From NCBI RefSeq assembly GCF_965660005.1, contig NZ_CBFHYF010000012.1, positions 1 to 52,086 on the forward strand: a stretch of DNA of 52,086 bases, in the 5' to 3' direction. Shown one piece after another: positions 45,226 through 52,086 of this stretch. The notes beneath the pieces were generated by a model. It saw only the letters and a list, made by a program, of their open reading frames with translations, ran no database searches and was not told where the DNA came from. The position numbers were made by a program, and so were the translations under genes. Positions within the stretch are counted from its first letter, which is position 1; every line of letters begins with the position of its first letter. Source of the DNA: Porticoccus sp965660005 (GTDB lineage: Bacteria > Pseudomonadota > Gammaproteobacteria > Pseudomonadales > Porticoccaceae).

Positions 45226-45414
45226 ATGCCAATGATAGCAACGATTTCTTCCCCCTGTGTTTCTGTCTGCGCCCTGGACCATGAAGACGTGTGTATCGGT
45301 TGTCACCGTACTGCCAGGGAAATCCGTGACTGGTTATTGATGGATGATGATGAGCGGCTGGAGGTGATTGCAAAAGCTGCAGAGCGGGGCTGCAGAAATA
45401 ACCCGTTTGCTTAA
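45226..45414 (+). CDS. DUF1289 family small cysteine protein
   Basis: A 62-residue protein with the DUF1289 core SPCVSVCALDHEDVCIGCHRT (four conserved cysteines). The cysteines could bind a metal or Fe-S cluster (inference). The family is widespread in proteobacteria and has no established function. ATG 45226 or 45232 may be the start; an open in-frame TTG at 45166 directly after the NUDIX stop would add 20 residues that do not look conserved. Confidence 0.8.
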   Translation: MPMIATISSPCVSVCALDHEDVCIGCHRTAREIRDWLLMDDDERLEVIAKAAERGCRNNPFA

Positions 45415-45438
45415 TCGGGCAAGTGTCACTGGTTGAGC

Positions 45439-46737
45439 CTAATCTTCTTCGTCTGACTCACTGTTCCGAGATAGGAACATCATGCGCTGTTTAACCCTTA
45501 CCTTTACCACCATTTTTTCGTTCAGTTCCAGCGTTTCAAATCGATAGCGGCCAATGGTAAAGCTCACGTTACCATCGGGAATACTTTCCAGGTGTTCCAG
45601 GATCAGCCCGTTAATTGTCTTTGGGCCATCGGTTGGCAGGTCCCATGAATTTGCTTTGTTGATGTCCCGTATGGTGGCTGAACCATCAATGTCATACATA
45701 CTCTTGTCCAGGGCAACGATATCTTCCTGTTCGTCCTCGGCCCTGTTGGTAGTGAAGTCGCCAACAATTTCTTCCAGTATGTCCTCCATGGTAACAAGCC
45801 CTTCAATTTCCCCGTATTCATCAACCACCAGACCGATGCGACGTTTTGACTGTTGAAAGTTTACCAGCTGCTTGTTGAGTGGTGTGTTCTCCGGGACAAA
45901 GTAGGGTTCCCGGGTAAATCGTTTGATGGCTTCCTTGGTCAGACCGTCACTACCTGAGCGCAGCAGTCTGGCGATGGTTTTTACATGAATAATCCCCAGT
46001 ACATTGTTCATGTTGCCCACGTAAACCGGCAGGCGGGTATAGCCGGAGTTAATGATGATGGTTAATAGTTGATCCATTTCCAGATCAAGATCCAGACCTA
46101 TGATTTCATTGCGTGGCACCATAATGTCATTCACTGATACCGTTTCCAGATCGAGAATATTGATCAGCATATCCTGATGGTCGGGGATGTTTTCACTGGA
46201 AATATCCACCACTGTTCGAATTTCCTCTTTGCTGAGGCTAACATCGAGCGACTTGGTGGTATTTACCCCCATCAATCTGAGCAGGCCGTTAGAGAGGTGG
46301 TTCACCAGCCAGACCAGTGGGTAGAAGACAAATAACAGCGGCCGGAGAATGTGACTGGCAGTAAAGGCGATACCCTCTGGGTGCAGTGCTGCCATTGTTT
46401 TGGGGGTGACTTCGGAAAAAATCAGTATTGCCAGAGTGAGCAACAGGGTGGCGATGGCGATACCGGCATCACCATAGAGGCGCAGAGCAATGACGGTGGC
46501 GATAGCGGAAGCGAGGATGTTCACCATGTTGTTGCCGATCAGGATAATACCAATCAGGCGATCCGGGCGTTTAAGCAGTTTGTAGGCTTTGCGGGCGCCG
46601 AGATGTCGTTTCCTCAGATGTTTCAACCTGTAGCGGTTCAGTGACATCATGGCTGTTTCAGAGCCGGAGAAGAATGCAGATAAGAGAAGGAGGCCAGCTA
46701 ATACACTAAATAGCAGCCAGAGAGGGGTGTCGTCCAA
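45439..46737 (-). CDS. CNNM/CorB-type DUF21-CBS-CorC membrane protein
   Basis: A 432-residue protein like CorB/YfjD. The DUF21 transmembrane domain (about 1-180) contains LLLLSAFFSGSETAMMSLN. A CBS pair (about 205-330) contains MVPRNEIIGLDLD and VVDEYGEIEGLVTMEDILEE. A C-terminal CorC_HlyC domain follows. The family is linked to magnesium or cobalt efflux and resistance; the direction and ion here are inferred. The start is TTG 46737 with GAGG about ten bases upstream; no ATG is near. The same gene neighbours ypjD and ffh in Pseudomonas. Confidence 0.9.
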   Translation of the reverse strand: MDDTPLWLLFSVLAGLLLLSAFFSGSETAMMSLNRYRLKHLRKRHLGARKAYKLLKRPDRLIGIILIGNNMVNILASAIATVIALRLYGDAGIAIATLLLTLAILIFSEVTPKTMAALHPEGIAFTASHILRPLLFVFYPLVWLVNHLSNGLLRLMGVNTTKSLDVSLSKEEIRTVVDISSENIPDHQDMLINILDLETVSVNDIMVPRNEIIGLDLDLEMDQLLTIIINSGYTRLPVYVGNMNNVLGIIHVKTIARLLRSGSDGLTKEAIKRFTREPYFVPENTPLNKQLVNFQQSKRRIGLVVDEYGEIEGLVTMEDILEEIVGDFTTNRAEDEQEDIVALDKSMYDIDGSATIRDINKANSWDLPTDGPKTINGLILEHLESIPDGNVSFTIGRYRFETLELNEKMVVKVRVKQRMMFLSRNSESDEED

Positions 46738-46885
46738 CGGGGGGAAACCTCGTATTCACCTAAGGCAGGCTATGTTGAAGAAGTTTGTAGTGCTTGGCAA
46801 CCTTTCTTGACACCACTTTTCGAGAGACTGCCGTCATTGCTGTGTCCGGTGTCGTCAGATCATTAACTGGAACATGCCGGGGTTT

Positions 46886-47713
46886 TCAGCGGAGAAGCAC
46901 CTCCAGGACAAACTTGCTACCCCAGTAGCCCAGCACCATGGCACTGAAGCCTACCAGGGTCCAGCGAATGGCTGTATTGCCACGCCACCCCCTGATGTGT
47001 CGTCCCCACAATAAAATGCCATAAAACAGCCAGGCAAAAAGAGAAAAGACCGTTTTGTGAATCAGGTGCTGGGCAAAGAAGTCTTCAAAAAACAGAAACC
47101 CCGTAATCAGTGACAGAGTCAACAAACCAAAGCCTGCCCAAAGCACCTCAAACAGCAATGCCTCCATGGTTTGCAGGGGCGGGACTATCTGTAGCCAGCT
47201 GCCAAGGTGTCTGTGGCGCAGCCGCCAGTTTTGCAGGGCAATAAAAATCGCCTGAAATGCAGCGATGGTCAACAGGCTGTAGGCCAGAATGGAAAACAAA
47301 ATATGTATGCCAATTGGCACAGATACGGTCTCCCTCAGAGTGCCGGTGCTCCCCATCAACAGGGTCAAGGCCAGTATCAGTGCTGCCAGGGGGCAGAGAA
47401 TGAGAAAAAGTCCGTGAACGGGTTTTCGAAGACTGCTGAGCAGAACCACCAGATTGATGGTGAAAACGATGGCCGTGGTCATGGGAAGTAGCCCGAAATC
47501 AATGCCCGCATCACTGAAAACCCAATGGGCTGTAGTGTATCCATGCAGGGCCAACGCAGGAACGACAATCAGTTGCAGAGAAGACAGGCGCAAATTGGGA
47601 TGTATGCGTAGCTGAAGCGCCTGGAACAGGGTCGCGCAGATATACAGGGCGATGGCGGCAGAAGCTGTAAACATAATGAGACGACTATTCAAACAGGTGG
47701 CAAAGTGTGTCAC
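46886..47713 (-). CDS. ypjD: YpjD-like (CcsA-type) inner-membrane protein
   Basis: A 275-residue integral membrane protein with about eight hydrophobic segments. It carries the cytochrome c assembly-family stretch PIGIHILFSILAYSLL, and LIHKTVFSLFAWLFYGILLWGRH holds the conserved histidines. The family resembles CcmC/CcsA haem-handling proteins; the exact function is unknown. Start candidates are GTG 47713 or ATG 47674 (MFTASAAIALY), the latter fitting homologues well; neither has a good ribosome-binding site. It diverges from ffh. Confidence 0.82.
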   Translation of the reverse strand: MTHFATCLNSRLIMFTASAAIALYICATLFQALQLRIHPNLRLSSLQLIVVPALALHGYTTAHWVFSDAGIDFGLLPMTTAIVFTINLVVLLSSLRKPVHGLFLILCPLAALILALTLLMGSTGTLRETVSVPIGIHILFSILAYSLLTIAAFQAIFIALQNWRLRHRHLGSWLQIVPPLQTMEALLFEVLWAGFGLLTLSLITGFLFFEDFFAQHLIHKTVFSLFAWLFYGILLWGRHIRGWRGNTAIRWTLVGFSAMVLGYWGSKFVLEVLLR

Positions 47714-47763
47714 AGATAGTGGATAGCGAAAAGAGGCCGTCCCAAAACCCGACTGCTTTCAGT

Positions 47764-47769
47764 TATACT
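47764..47769 (+). promoter_or_regulatory. Candidate -10 element of ffh
   Basis: TATACT lies in the ypjD/ffh divergent gap, 38 bases before the ffh ATG, followed by GCTACGCC. No convincing -35 at 17 bases. Confidence 0.4.
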
Positions 47770-47807
47770 GCTACGCCTTTAAACAGCGTGAATATGAAAT
47801 AAATCCC

Positions 47808-49214
47808 ATGGCAATGTTTGAAAATCTCAGCGATCGTTTATCGGCTTCCCTGAAGAAAATCTCGGGCAAGGCCAGTCTTACCGAAGACAATATTCAGGAG
47901 ACACTCCGTGAAGTGCGCATGGCACTGCTGGAAGCGGATGTTGCGCTACCGGTCGTCAAAACCTTTGTGGAAAGTGTCAAGGAAAGGGCGTTGGGCCAGC
48001 AGGTTGGCAATAGTCTCAACCCCGGCCAGCAGTTTCTGAAAGTCGTTCAGTCTGAGCTTGAACATGTGATGGGTGACAGTAACGAGTCGCTCAATCTGTC
48101 TGTGCAGCCACCGGCCGTAGTATTGATGGCGGGTTTGCAGGGTGCTGGTAAAACCACGTCTGTGGCGAAACTGGCCCGCTATCTCAAGGAGCGCGAAAAG
48201 AAGAAAGTGATGGTGGTGAGTGCCGATGTTTACCGACCGGCCGCCATCAAACAGCTGGAAACCCTGGCGTCGGAAGTGGGGGTTGAGTTTTTTGCCAGTC
48301 AGGCCGATCAAAAACCCGTGGATATTGCACGCAATGCGGTTCAGGCGGCGAAAGTGAAGTTTATCGATGTCCTGCTGGTGGATACGGCCGGCCGCTTGCA
48401 TATTGATGATGCGCTGATGACTGAGATCCGGCAGCTACATCAGGTGTTGTCGCCGATAGAAACCCTGTTTGTCATTGATGCAATGATTGGCCAGGACGCG
48501 GTTACTACAGCCAAAGCATTTAATGAAGCGCTGCCCCTGACCGGGGTTATTCTGACCAAAGTGGATGGTGATGCCCGAGGGGGTGCTGCACTCTCTGTTC
48601 GCCAGGTAACGGGCAAGCCCATCAAATTCCTTGGGGTCGGTGAGAAAACCGATGCTCTGGAGCCATTCCATCCGGACCGTATTGCCTCGCGGATTCTCGG
48701 CATGGGCGACATGATGTCGCTGATTGAAGAGGTCGAACAGAAAGTCGATCGAAAAAAAGCGGAACAGTTGGCTAAAAAAGTCGCCAAGGGCAAGCGGTTT
48801 GACTTGAACGATTTGCGCGACCAGCTCCAGCAGATGAAAAATCTGGGTGGTTTCTCAGGCCTTTTGGACAAGCTTCCCGGTATGGGCAATATGAGCCAGA
48901 TGGTTGAGCAGGCCAATATAGGGAAGCAGTTCTCCCGTATGGAGGCCATCATCAATTCCATGACACCTGCGGAGAGACGCAACCCCGACTTGCTGAACGG
49001 CTCCCGCAAGCGGCGTATAACCGTGGGATCCGGCACCAGTCTTCAGGATCTTAATCGCCTGCTCAAGCAGCACAAGCAGATGGGCAAGATGATGAAAAAA
49101 ATGAAGGGCAAAGGTATGCAGCAGATGATGCGGGGAATGGCCGGTAATATGCCATCTGGCGGCGGGGGCATGGGGGGCGGAATGCCGCCTGGTGGTGGAA
49201 AATTTCCTTTCTGA
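47808..49214 (+). CDS. ffh: Signal recognition particle GTPase Ffh
   Basis: SRP54 homologue that delivers nascent membrane proteins to FtsY and SecYEG. The 468-residue protein has an N domain (about 1-90) and a G domain with GLQGAGKTTSVAKLA, DTAGR and TKVDGDARGG. The M domain is methionine-rich (MGKMMKKMKGKGMQQMMRG), and a Gly/Pro-rich tail ends the protein. ATG 47808 (MAMFENL) or ATG 47814 (MFENL, matching homologues) is the start. 199 bases separate it from rpsP, with a strong promoter there. Confidence 0.97.
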   Translation: MAMFENLSDRLSASLKKISGKASLTEDNIQETLREVRMALLEADVALPVVKTFVESVKERALGQQVGNSLNPGQQFLKVVQSELEHVMGDSNESLNLSVQPPAVVLMAGLQGAGKTTSVAKLARYLKEREKKKVMVVSADVYRPAAIKQLETLASEVGVEFFASQADQKPVDIARNAVQAAKVKFIDVLLVDTAGRLHIDDALMTEIRQLHQVLSPIETLFVIDAMIGQDAVTTAKAFNEALPLTGVILTKVDGDARGGAALSVRQVTGKPIKFLGVGEKTDALEPFHPDRIASRILGMGDMMSLIEEVEQKVDRKKAEQLAKKVAKGKRFDLNDLRDQLQQMKNLGGFSGLLDKLPGMGNMSQMVEQANIGKQFSRMEAIINSMTPAERRNPDLLNGSRKRRITVGSGTSLQDLNRLLKQHKQMGKMMKKMKGKGMQQMMRGMAGNMPSGGGGMGGGMPPGGGKFPF

Positions 49215-49301
49215 GCGGTGGCCTTTCCGGCCTGTTGCCCGTAGGCTATCCAGTCACCGGATAATGCTGTTTTCCGGCTATACACAGTGGCATCTTTTCG
49301 C

Positions 49302-49307
49302 TATAAT
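49302..49307 (+). promoter_or_regulatory. Promoter -10 element of the rpsP operon
   Basis: A perfect TATAAT is followed by CCCGCGCC, a GC-rich discriminator typical of stringently controlled ribosomal genes. No good -35 is seen. The start would be near 49315 with a leader of about 100 bases containing a hairpin at 49326-49343. Confidence 0.6.
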
Positions 49308-49325
49308 CCCGCGCCTTTCACTGGT

Positions 49326-49343
49326 GCCCGTTAATGATCGGGC
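49326..49343 (+). promoter_or_regulatory. Leader hairpin upstream of rpsP
   Basis: GCCCG (49326-49330) and CGGGC (49339-49343) form a five-base-pair stem over eight bases, then GTGG and four T. It could be a weak attenuator in the rpsP leader. It may also be chance. Confidence 0.4.
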
Positions 49344-49413
49344 GTGGTTTTATTCCTGAACAATCGGGAATTAACCGGCTGTAATTTGAAACTAAATACA
49401 GAAGAGAGTTTTC

Positions 49414-49662
49414 ATGGTAACAATTCGTCTGGCTCGCGGTGGCTCAAAAAAGCGTCCGTTCTATCACATTCATGTCACTGACAGCCGTAGGGCCCGTGAT
49501 AGCCGTTATATCGAGCGTATCGGCTTTTTCAATCCGGTTGCCCGTGGCCTCGAAGAACGTCTTCGTGTTGATGTGGACCGGGTGCAACACTGGGTAGGTG
49601 AGGGCGCCACATTGTCTGATCGCGTTTCCCAGTTAGTAAAAGAAGCAGCCAGACAAGCCTGA
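49414..49662 (+). CDS. rpsP: 30S ribosomal protein S16
   Basis: Small ribosomal subunit assembly protein, 82 residues, full length. Signature MVTIRLARGGSKKRPFYHI at the start and the internal RVDVDRVQHWVGEGA region. GAAGAGAG lies upstream of ATG 49414. It begins the conserved rpsP-rimM-trmD-rplS operon. Confidence 0.98.
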   Translation: MVTIRLARGGSKKRPFYHIHVTDSRRARDSRYIERIGFFNPVARGLEERLRVDVDRVQHWVGEGATLSDRVSQLVKEAARQA

Positions 49663-49675
49663 TAACAATACAGTT

Positions 49676-50215
49676 ATGAGCGCCCGGCAGAGTGTGGATC
49701 CCGTCGATCCAGTGGTTATCGGGCGTATAACGGCGGTACACGGCGTGAAGGGTTGGCTGAAAATCCACTCTTTTACTGAGCCGAGCGATAACATTTTTGA
49801 TTATCAGCCATGGTGGCTGAACATTGCTGGTAACTGGCAAAAAATGCGTGTCACTGAGCAGCGTTTCACTGCGAAGGGGTTGATGGTTCACCTGGCAGAG
49901 ATTGACGACAGAGATCAAGCCAGAGTCTATTGTCAGCGGGACATTTATGTTGCCAAAAAACAACTGCCTGTTCTCGACGACGGCCAGTACTACTGGCATC
50001 AGCTTGAGGGGATGACTGTTTTGACCTCTCAGGGTATCAGACTTGGTATCGTCGAATCTCTGATGGAAACTGGTGCCAATGACGTGCTGATTGTAAAGGG
50101 AGATGATGGCAGCCTCGATCAGGAAGAGCGGCTGATTCCCTACACAGACCAATTTGTATTAAATATCGATCTCGGCACCGGCATGATTGAAGTGGACTGG
50201 GATCCGGCTTTTTAA
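49676..50215 (+). CDS. rimM: Ribosome maturation factor RimM
   Basis: Assists late maturation of the 30S head and binds S19. The 179-residue protein has an N-terminal RimM barrel (IGRITAVHGVKGWLKIHSF) and a C-terminal PRC barrel (YYWHQLEGMTVLTSQGIRLG to the end, with LIPYTDQFVLNIDLGTGMI). It follows rpsP by 13 bases. Confidence 0.97.
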   Translation: MSARQSVDPVDPVVIGRITAVHGVKGWLKIHSFTEPSDNIFDYQPWWLNIAGNWQKMRVTEQRFTAKGLMVHLAEIDDRDQARVYCQRDIYVAKKQLPVLDDGQYYWHQLEGMTVLTSQGIRLGIVESLMETGANDVLIVKGDDGSLDQEERLIPYTDQFVLNIDLGTGMIEVDWDPAF

Positions 50216-50291
50216 TAATCGGGGTCTCTCTCAAGAATACTCGGGGAGCACTTTTAACAAACCGGGGGGCTAGCCCAAAGGTTAACCGGCC

Positions 50292-51041
50292 ATGAAAATA
50301 GCTCTGGTTACACTGTTCCCCGAGATGTTTGCTGCCCTGACCGACTACGGTATCAGCAGTCGGGCAATCAGGCAGGGCTTGCTGGAGGTGGCATCTTTCA
50401 ACCCGAGATCACATGCCAGTGACCGGCACCAGACCGTAGATGGCCGCCCCTATGGCGGTGGTCCCGGAATGGTGATGATGGTTGAGCCTTTGCGCAAGGC
50501 TATCGATGCTGCGCGCGCTTGGATAGAAGGTCCAGCTACAGTGGTATACCTTTCCCCCCAGGGCCGTGTACTGGATCAGGCTGGCGTTAACGCGTTGGCA
50601 GCACAGGGTGATCTGATACTGGTTGCCGGACGTTACGAAGGCGTTGATGAGCGACTGATACAGTTGGAAGTGGATCAGGAATGGTCTATCGGGGACTATG
50701 TCCTCAGTGGTGGTGAGCTGCCTGCCATGGTGTTGCTGGATGCCTTGATTCGGCAACTGCCCGGCGCGCTGGGTCACGAGGATTCGGCAGACCAGGATTC
50801 CTTTGCAGAGGGGTTGCTGGATTGTCCCCATTATACTCGCCCAGAGCAGTACGAAGACTTGAAGGTGCCCGAGGTATTGCTGTCGGGCAACCATGAAAAA
50901 ATAAGGCAGTGGCGGTTAACGCAGTCGTTGTACAGAACCCGGCAGCGACGACCGGAACTGCTGCACAAACTGGTGCTCAGTGAAGAGCAGCAGCTGTTAA
51001 TGGACAGGATTGTCAGAGAGTCGGCAGATGAAAGCAACTGA
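50292..51041 (+). CDS. trmD: tRNA (guanine-N1)-methyltransferase TrmD
   Basis: SPOUT methyltransferase making m1G37 on tRNAs to prevent frameshifting. The 249-residue protein has SAM-binding trefoil-knot motifs YLSPQGRVLDQ, VAGRYEGVDERL and IGDYVLSGGELPAMVLLDA. The C-terminal region ends with WRLTQSLYRTRQRRPELL. The 76-base gap after rimM contains palindromes GGGCTAGCCC (50267-50276) and GGTTAACC (50280-50287). Confidence 0.98.
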   Translation: MKIALVTLFPEMFAALTDYGISSRAIRQGLLEVASFNPRSHASDRHQTVDGRPYGGGPGMVMMVEPLRKAIDAARAWIEGPATVVYLSPQGRVLDQAGVNALAAQGDLILVAGRYEGVDERLIQLEVDQEWSIGDYVLSGGELPAMVLLDALIRQLPGALGHEDSADQDSFAEGLLDCPHYTRPEQYEDLKVPEVLLSGNHEKIRQWRLTQSLYRTRQRRPELLHKLVLSEEQQLLMDRIVRESADESN

Positions 51042-51115
51042 GTCGTTTTCCTCTCTGTACGACGCTACTCAAAAAGGTGGCATGCCCCCAACAAACAAAA
51101 GCAGAGGAGCAAACC

Positions 51116-51472
51116 GTGAGTAACAAAAATCCGATTATTGCCGCGATTGAAACAGAGCAAATGGGCAAAGAACTGCCGCCCTTTGCTCCAGGTGATACTG
51201 TTGTGGTTCAGGTCAAGGTTAAAGAAGGGACCCGCGAGCGCCTTCAGGCATTTGAAGGTGTGGTGATTGGCAAGCGTAATCGCGGATTGAATTCTGCGTT
51301 CACTGTTCGCAAAATCTCCAATGGTGTTGGTGTCGAGCGGACTTTCCAGACTTTCAGCCCACTGGTTGAAAGCGTGCAGGTGAAGCGCCGTGGCGATGTC
51401 CGTCAGGCCAAGCTCTACTACTTGCGCGAACTGTCTGGCAAGGCTGCACGTATCAGAGAGAAACTCAACTGA
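51116..51472 (+). CDS. rplS: 50S ribosomal protein L19
   Basis: L19 sits at the 30S-50S interface. The protein has 118 residues. FAPGDTVVVQVKVKEG and GVGVERTFQTFSP are family signatures, with AKLYYLRELSGKAARI at the end. The start is GTG 51116 (MSNKNPIIAAIE), which follows GAGGAG. An in-frame ATG at 51077 is too far upstream. It ends at a strong terminator. Confidence 0.97.
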   Translation: MSNKNPIIAAIETEQMGKELPPFAPGDTVVVQVKVKEGTRERLQAFEGVVIGKRNRGLNSAFTVRKISNGVGVERTFQTFSPLVESVQVKRRGDVRQAKLYYLRELSGKAARIREKLN

Positions 51473-51494
51473 GCCTCTTTTTCGACAGAAAGAA

Positions 51495-51520
51495 GGCACC
51501 ACAGGTTGGTGCCTTTTTTT
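51495..51520 (+). terminator. Rho-independent terminator of the rpsP-rplS operon
   Basis: Perfect seven-base-pair stem GGCACCA (51495-51501) with TGGTGCC (51507-51513), five-base loop, then seven T (51514-51520). Confidence 0.93.
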
Positions 51521-51598
51521 GTGGTTGGAAGCCGCTTTCTGGTATCGCCTGGCATTTTTGATGATTGTCCCGTTCATCCGGCCCGGTTAGAGTAACCC

Positions 51599-52086
51599 AT
51601 GGCGCTGACTTCCACTGACCAAACCCTGATAGACAATTATCTCGATGCCCTCTGGATGGAAAAGGGCTTGAGCCGGAATACTCTGGAAGCTTATCGGCGG
51701 GATCTTGAAGCCCTAGCCGTTTGGGCGGCGCCGCAGAATCTTTCCTTGATAAGGCTGGGTAGCGCCGATGTTCAGCGCTATCTTGCCTGCCGCTTTGCGC
51801 AGGGTGTCTCGGCCCGCTCGGCGGCGAGGCAACTGTCCTGTATGCGGGGGCTCTATCGCTATCTGGTGCGGGAAAACCAGGTCGTTGAGGATCCCATTGC
51901 TTTGGTGGAAAACCCGAAATTGGGCCGCCCTCTGCCGAAAAGCCTCACTGAAACTGACGTGGAGGCGCTGCTGAACCAACCGAACACGGGTTCATTATTG
52001 GGGCTGCGTGATCGCACCATGCTTGAAGTGCTCTATGCCACGGGGCTGAGAGTCTCGGAGTTGGTGGGACTGACGCTCTATCAGGC
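51599..52086 (+). CDS. xerD: Tyrosine recombinase XerD, N-terminal part (3' end outside window)
   Basis: With XerC, resolves chromosome dimers at dif. The frame runs open to the window end, giving the first 162 residues. The N-terminal SAM-like core-binding domain is complete (residues 1-95; EKGLSRNTLEAYRRDL, ARSAARQLSCMRGLYRYL). The catalytic domain begins with LTETDVEALL and includes the first active-site Arg in ATGLRVSEL. XerD rather than XerC is favoured by sequence feel and by the rplS neighbour, as in Pseudomonas. No ribosome-binding site stands out. Confidence 0.9.
   Translation, partial: MALTSTDQTLIDNYLDALWMEKGLSRNTLEAYRRDLEALAVWAAPQNLSLIRLGSADVQRYLACRFAQGVSARSAARQLSCMRGLYRYLVRENQVVEDPIALVENPKLGRPLPKSLTETDVEALLNQPNTGSLLGLRDRTMLEVLYATGLRVSELVGLTLYQ

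Noticed and set aside
49141..49200. Gly-rich repeat at the end of ffh as a genetic repeat element
   Set aside because: It encodes the normal Gly/Met/Pro-rich tail of Ffh, not a mobile or regulatory repeat.

Overview
This window is a stretch of gammaproteobacterial core chromosome. Protein sequences and gene order both point to a relative of Pseudomonas and the marine Cellvibrionales (inference from remembered synteny; no search was run). It is gene-dense, with 46 protein-coding genes called, of which the first and last are cut by the window edges. I see no tRNA or rRNA gene, CRISPR array, insertion sequence, prophage or conjugative element. The longest gap without a gene is about 290 bases (27104-27392).

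Layout. (1) 1-9970: end of the type IV pilus secretin gene pilQ, then aroK, aroB, gltB, gltD, hemE. This is the usual pil-aro-glt-hem block, without the SPOR-domain (DamX-like) gene expected between aroB and gltB. (2) 10124-16025: a degenerate HD-GYP protein; a minus-strand rsgA-rhdA-psd unit; an MscS-like channel overlapping orn. (3) 16076-22813: queG facing away from a tightly packed nnr-tsaE-amiB-mutL-yccF run. (4) 22917-34918: a block between mutL and miaA, which are usually neighbours. It holds an RND pump with its adaptor, ahpA/serB/fimX, and an EF-P beta-lysylation set epmB-efp-epmA. (5) 34911-42603: miaA-hfq-hflX-hflK-hflC-DUF2065-hisZ-purA, the conserved post-transcriptional and purine/histidine block. 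(6) 42706-46737: small accessory genes (CBS pair, small exported protein, NIF3-like protein, two NUDIX hydrolases, DUF1289) and a CorB/CNNM-type membrane protein. (7) 46886-52086: YpjD-like protein facing away from ffh, then rpsP-rimM-trmD-rplS and the start of xerD.

How the genes work together. pilQ and the FimX-like protein suggest type IV pilus twitching under cyclic-di-GMP control. The HD-GYP protein has lost most of its metal ligands and is more likely a sensor or adaptor than a phosphodiesterase. The EF-P set indicates lysylation of Lys34 rather than arginine rhamnosylation. MutL carries a variant of the endonuclease motif, fitting a MutH-independent mismatch repair system. The rest is central metabolism (shikimate, glutamate, haem, serine, purine, histidine regulation), tRNA modification (TsaE, MiaA, QueG, TrmD), RNA turnover (Orn, Hfq) and ribosome biogenesis (RsgA, RimM, HflX).

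No clearly new multi-gene system was found. The points most worth a second look are the degenerate HD-GYP protein, the symmetric ahpA/serB promoter, the terminator-like hairpins just before DUF2065 and hfq, and the modules placed between mutL and miaA.
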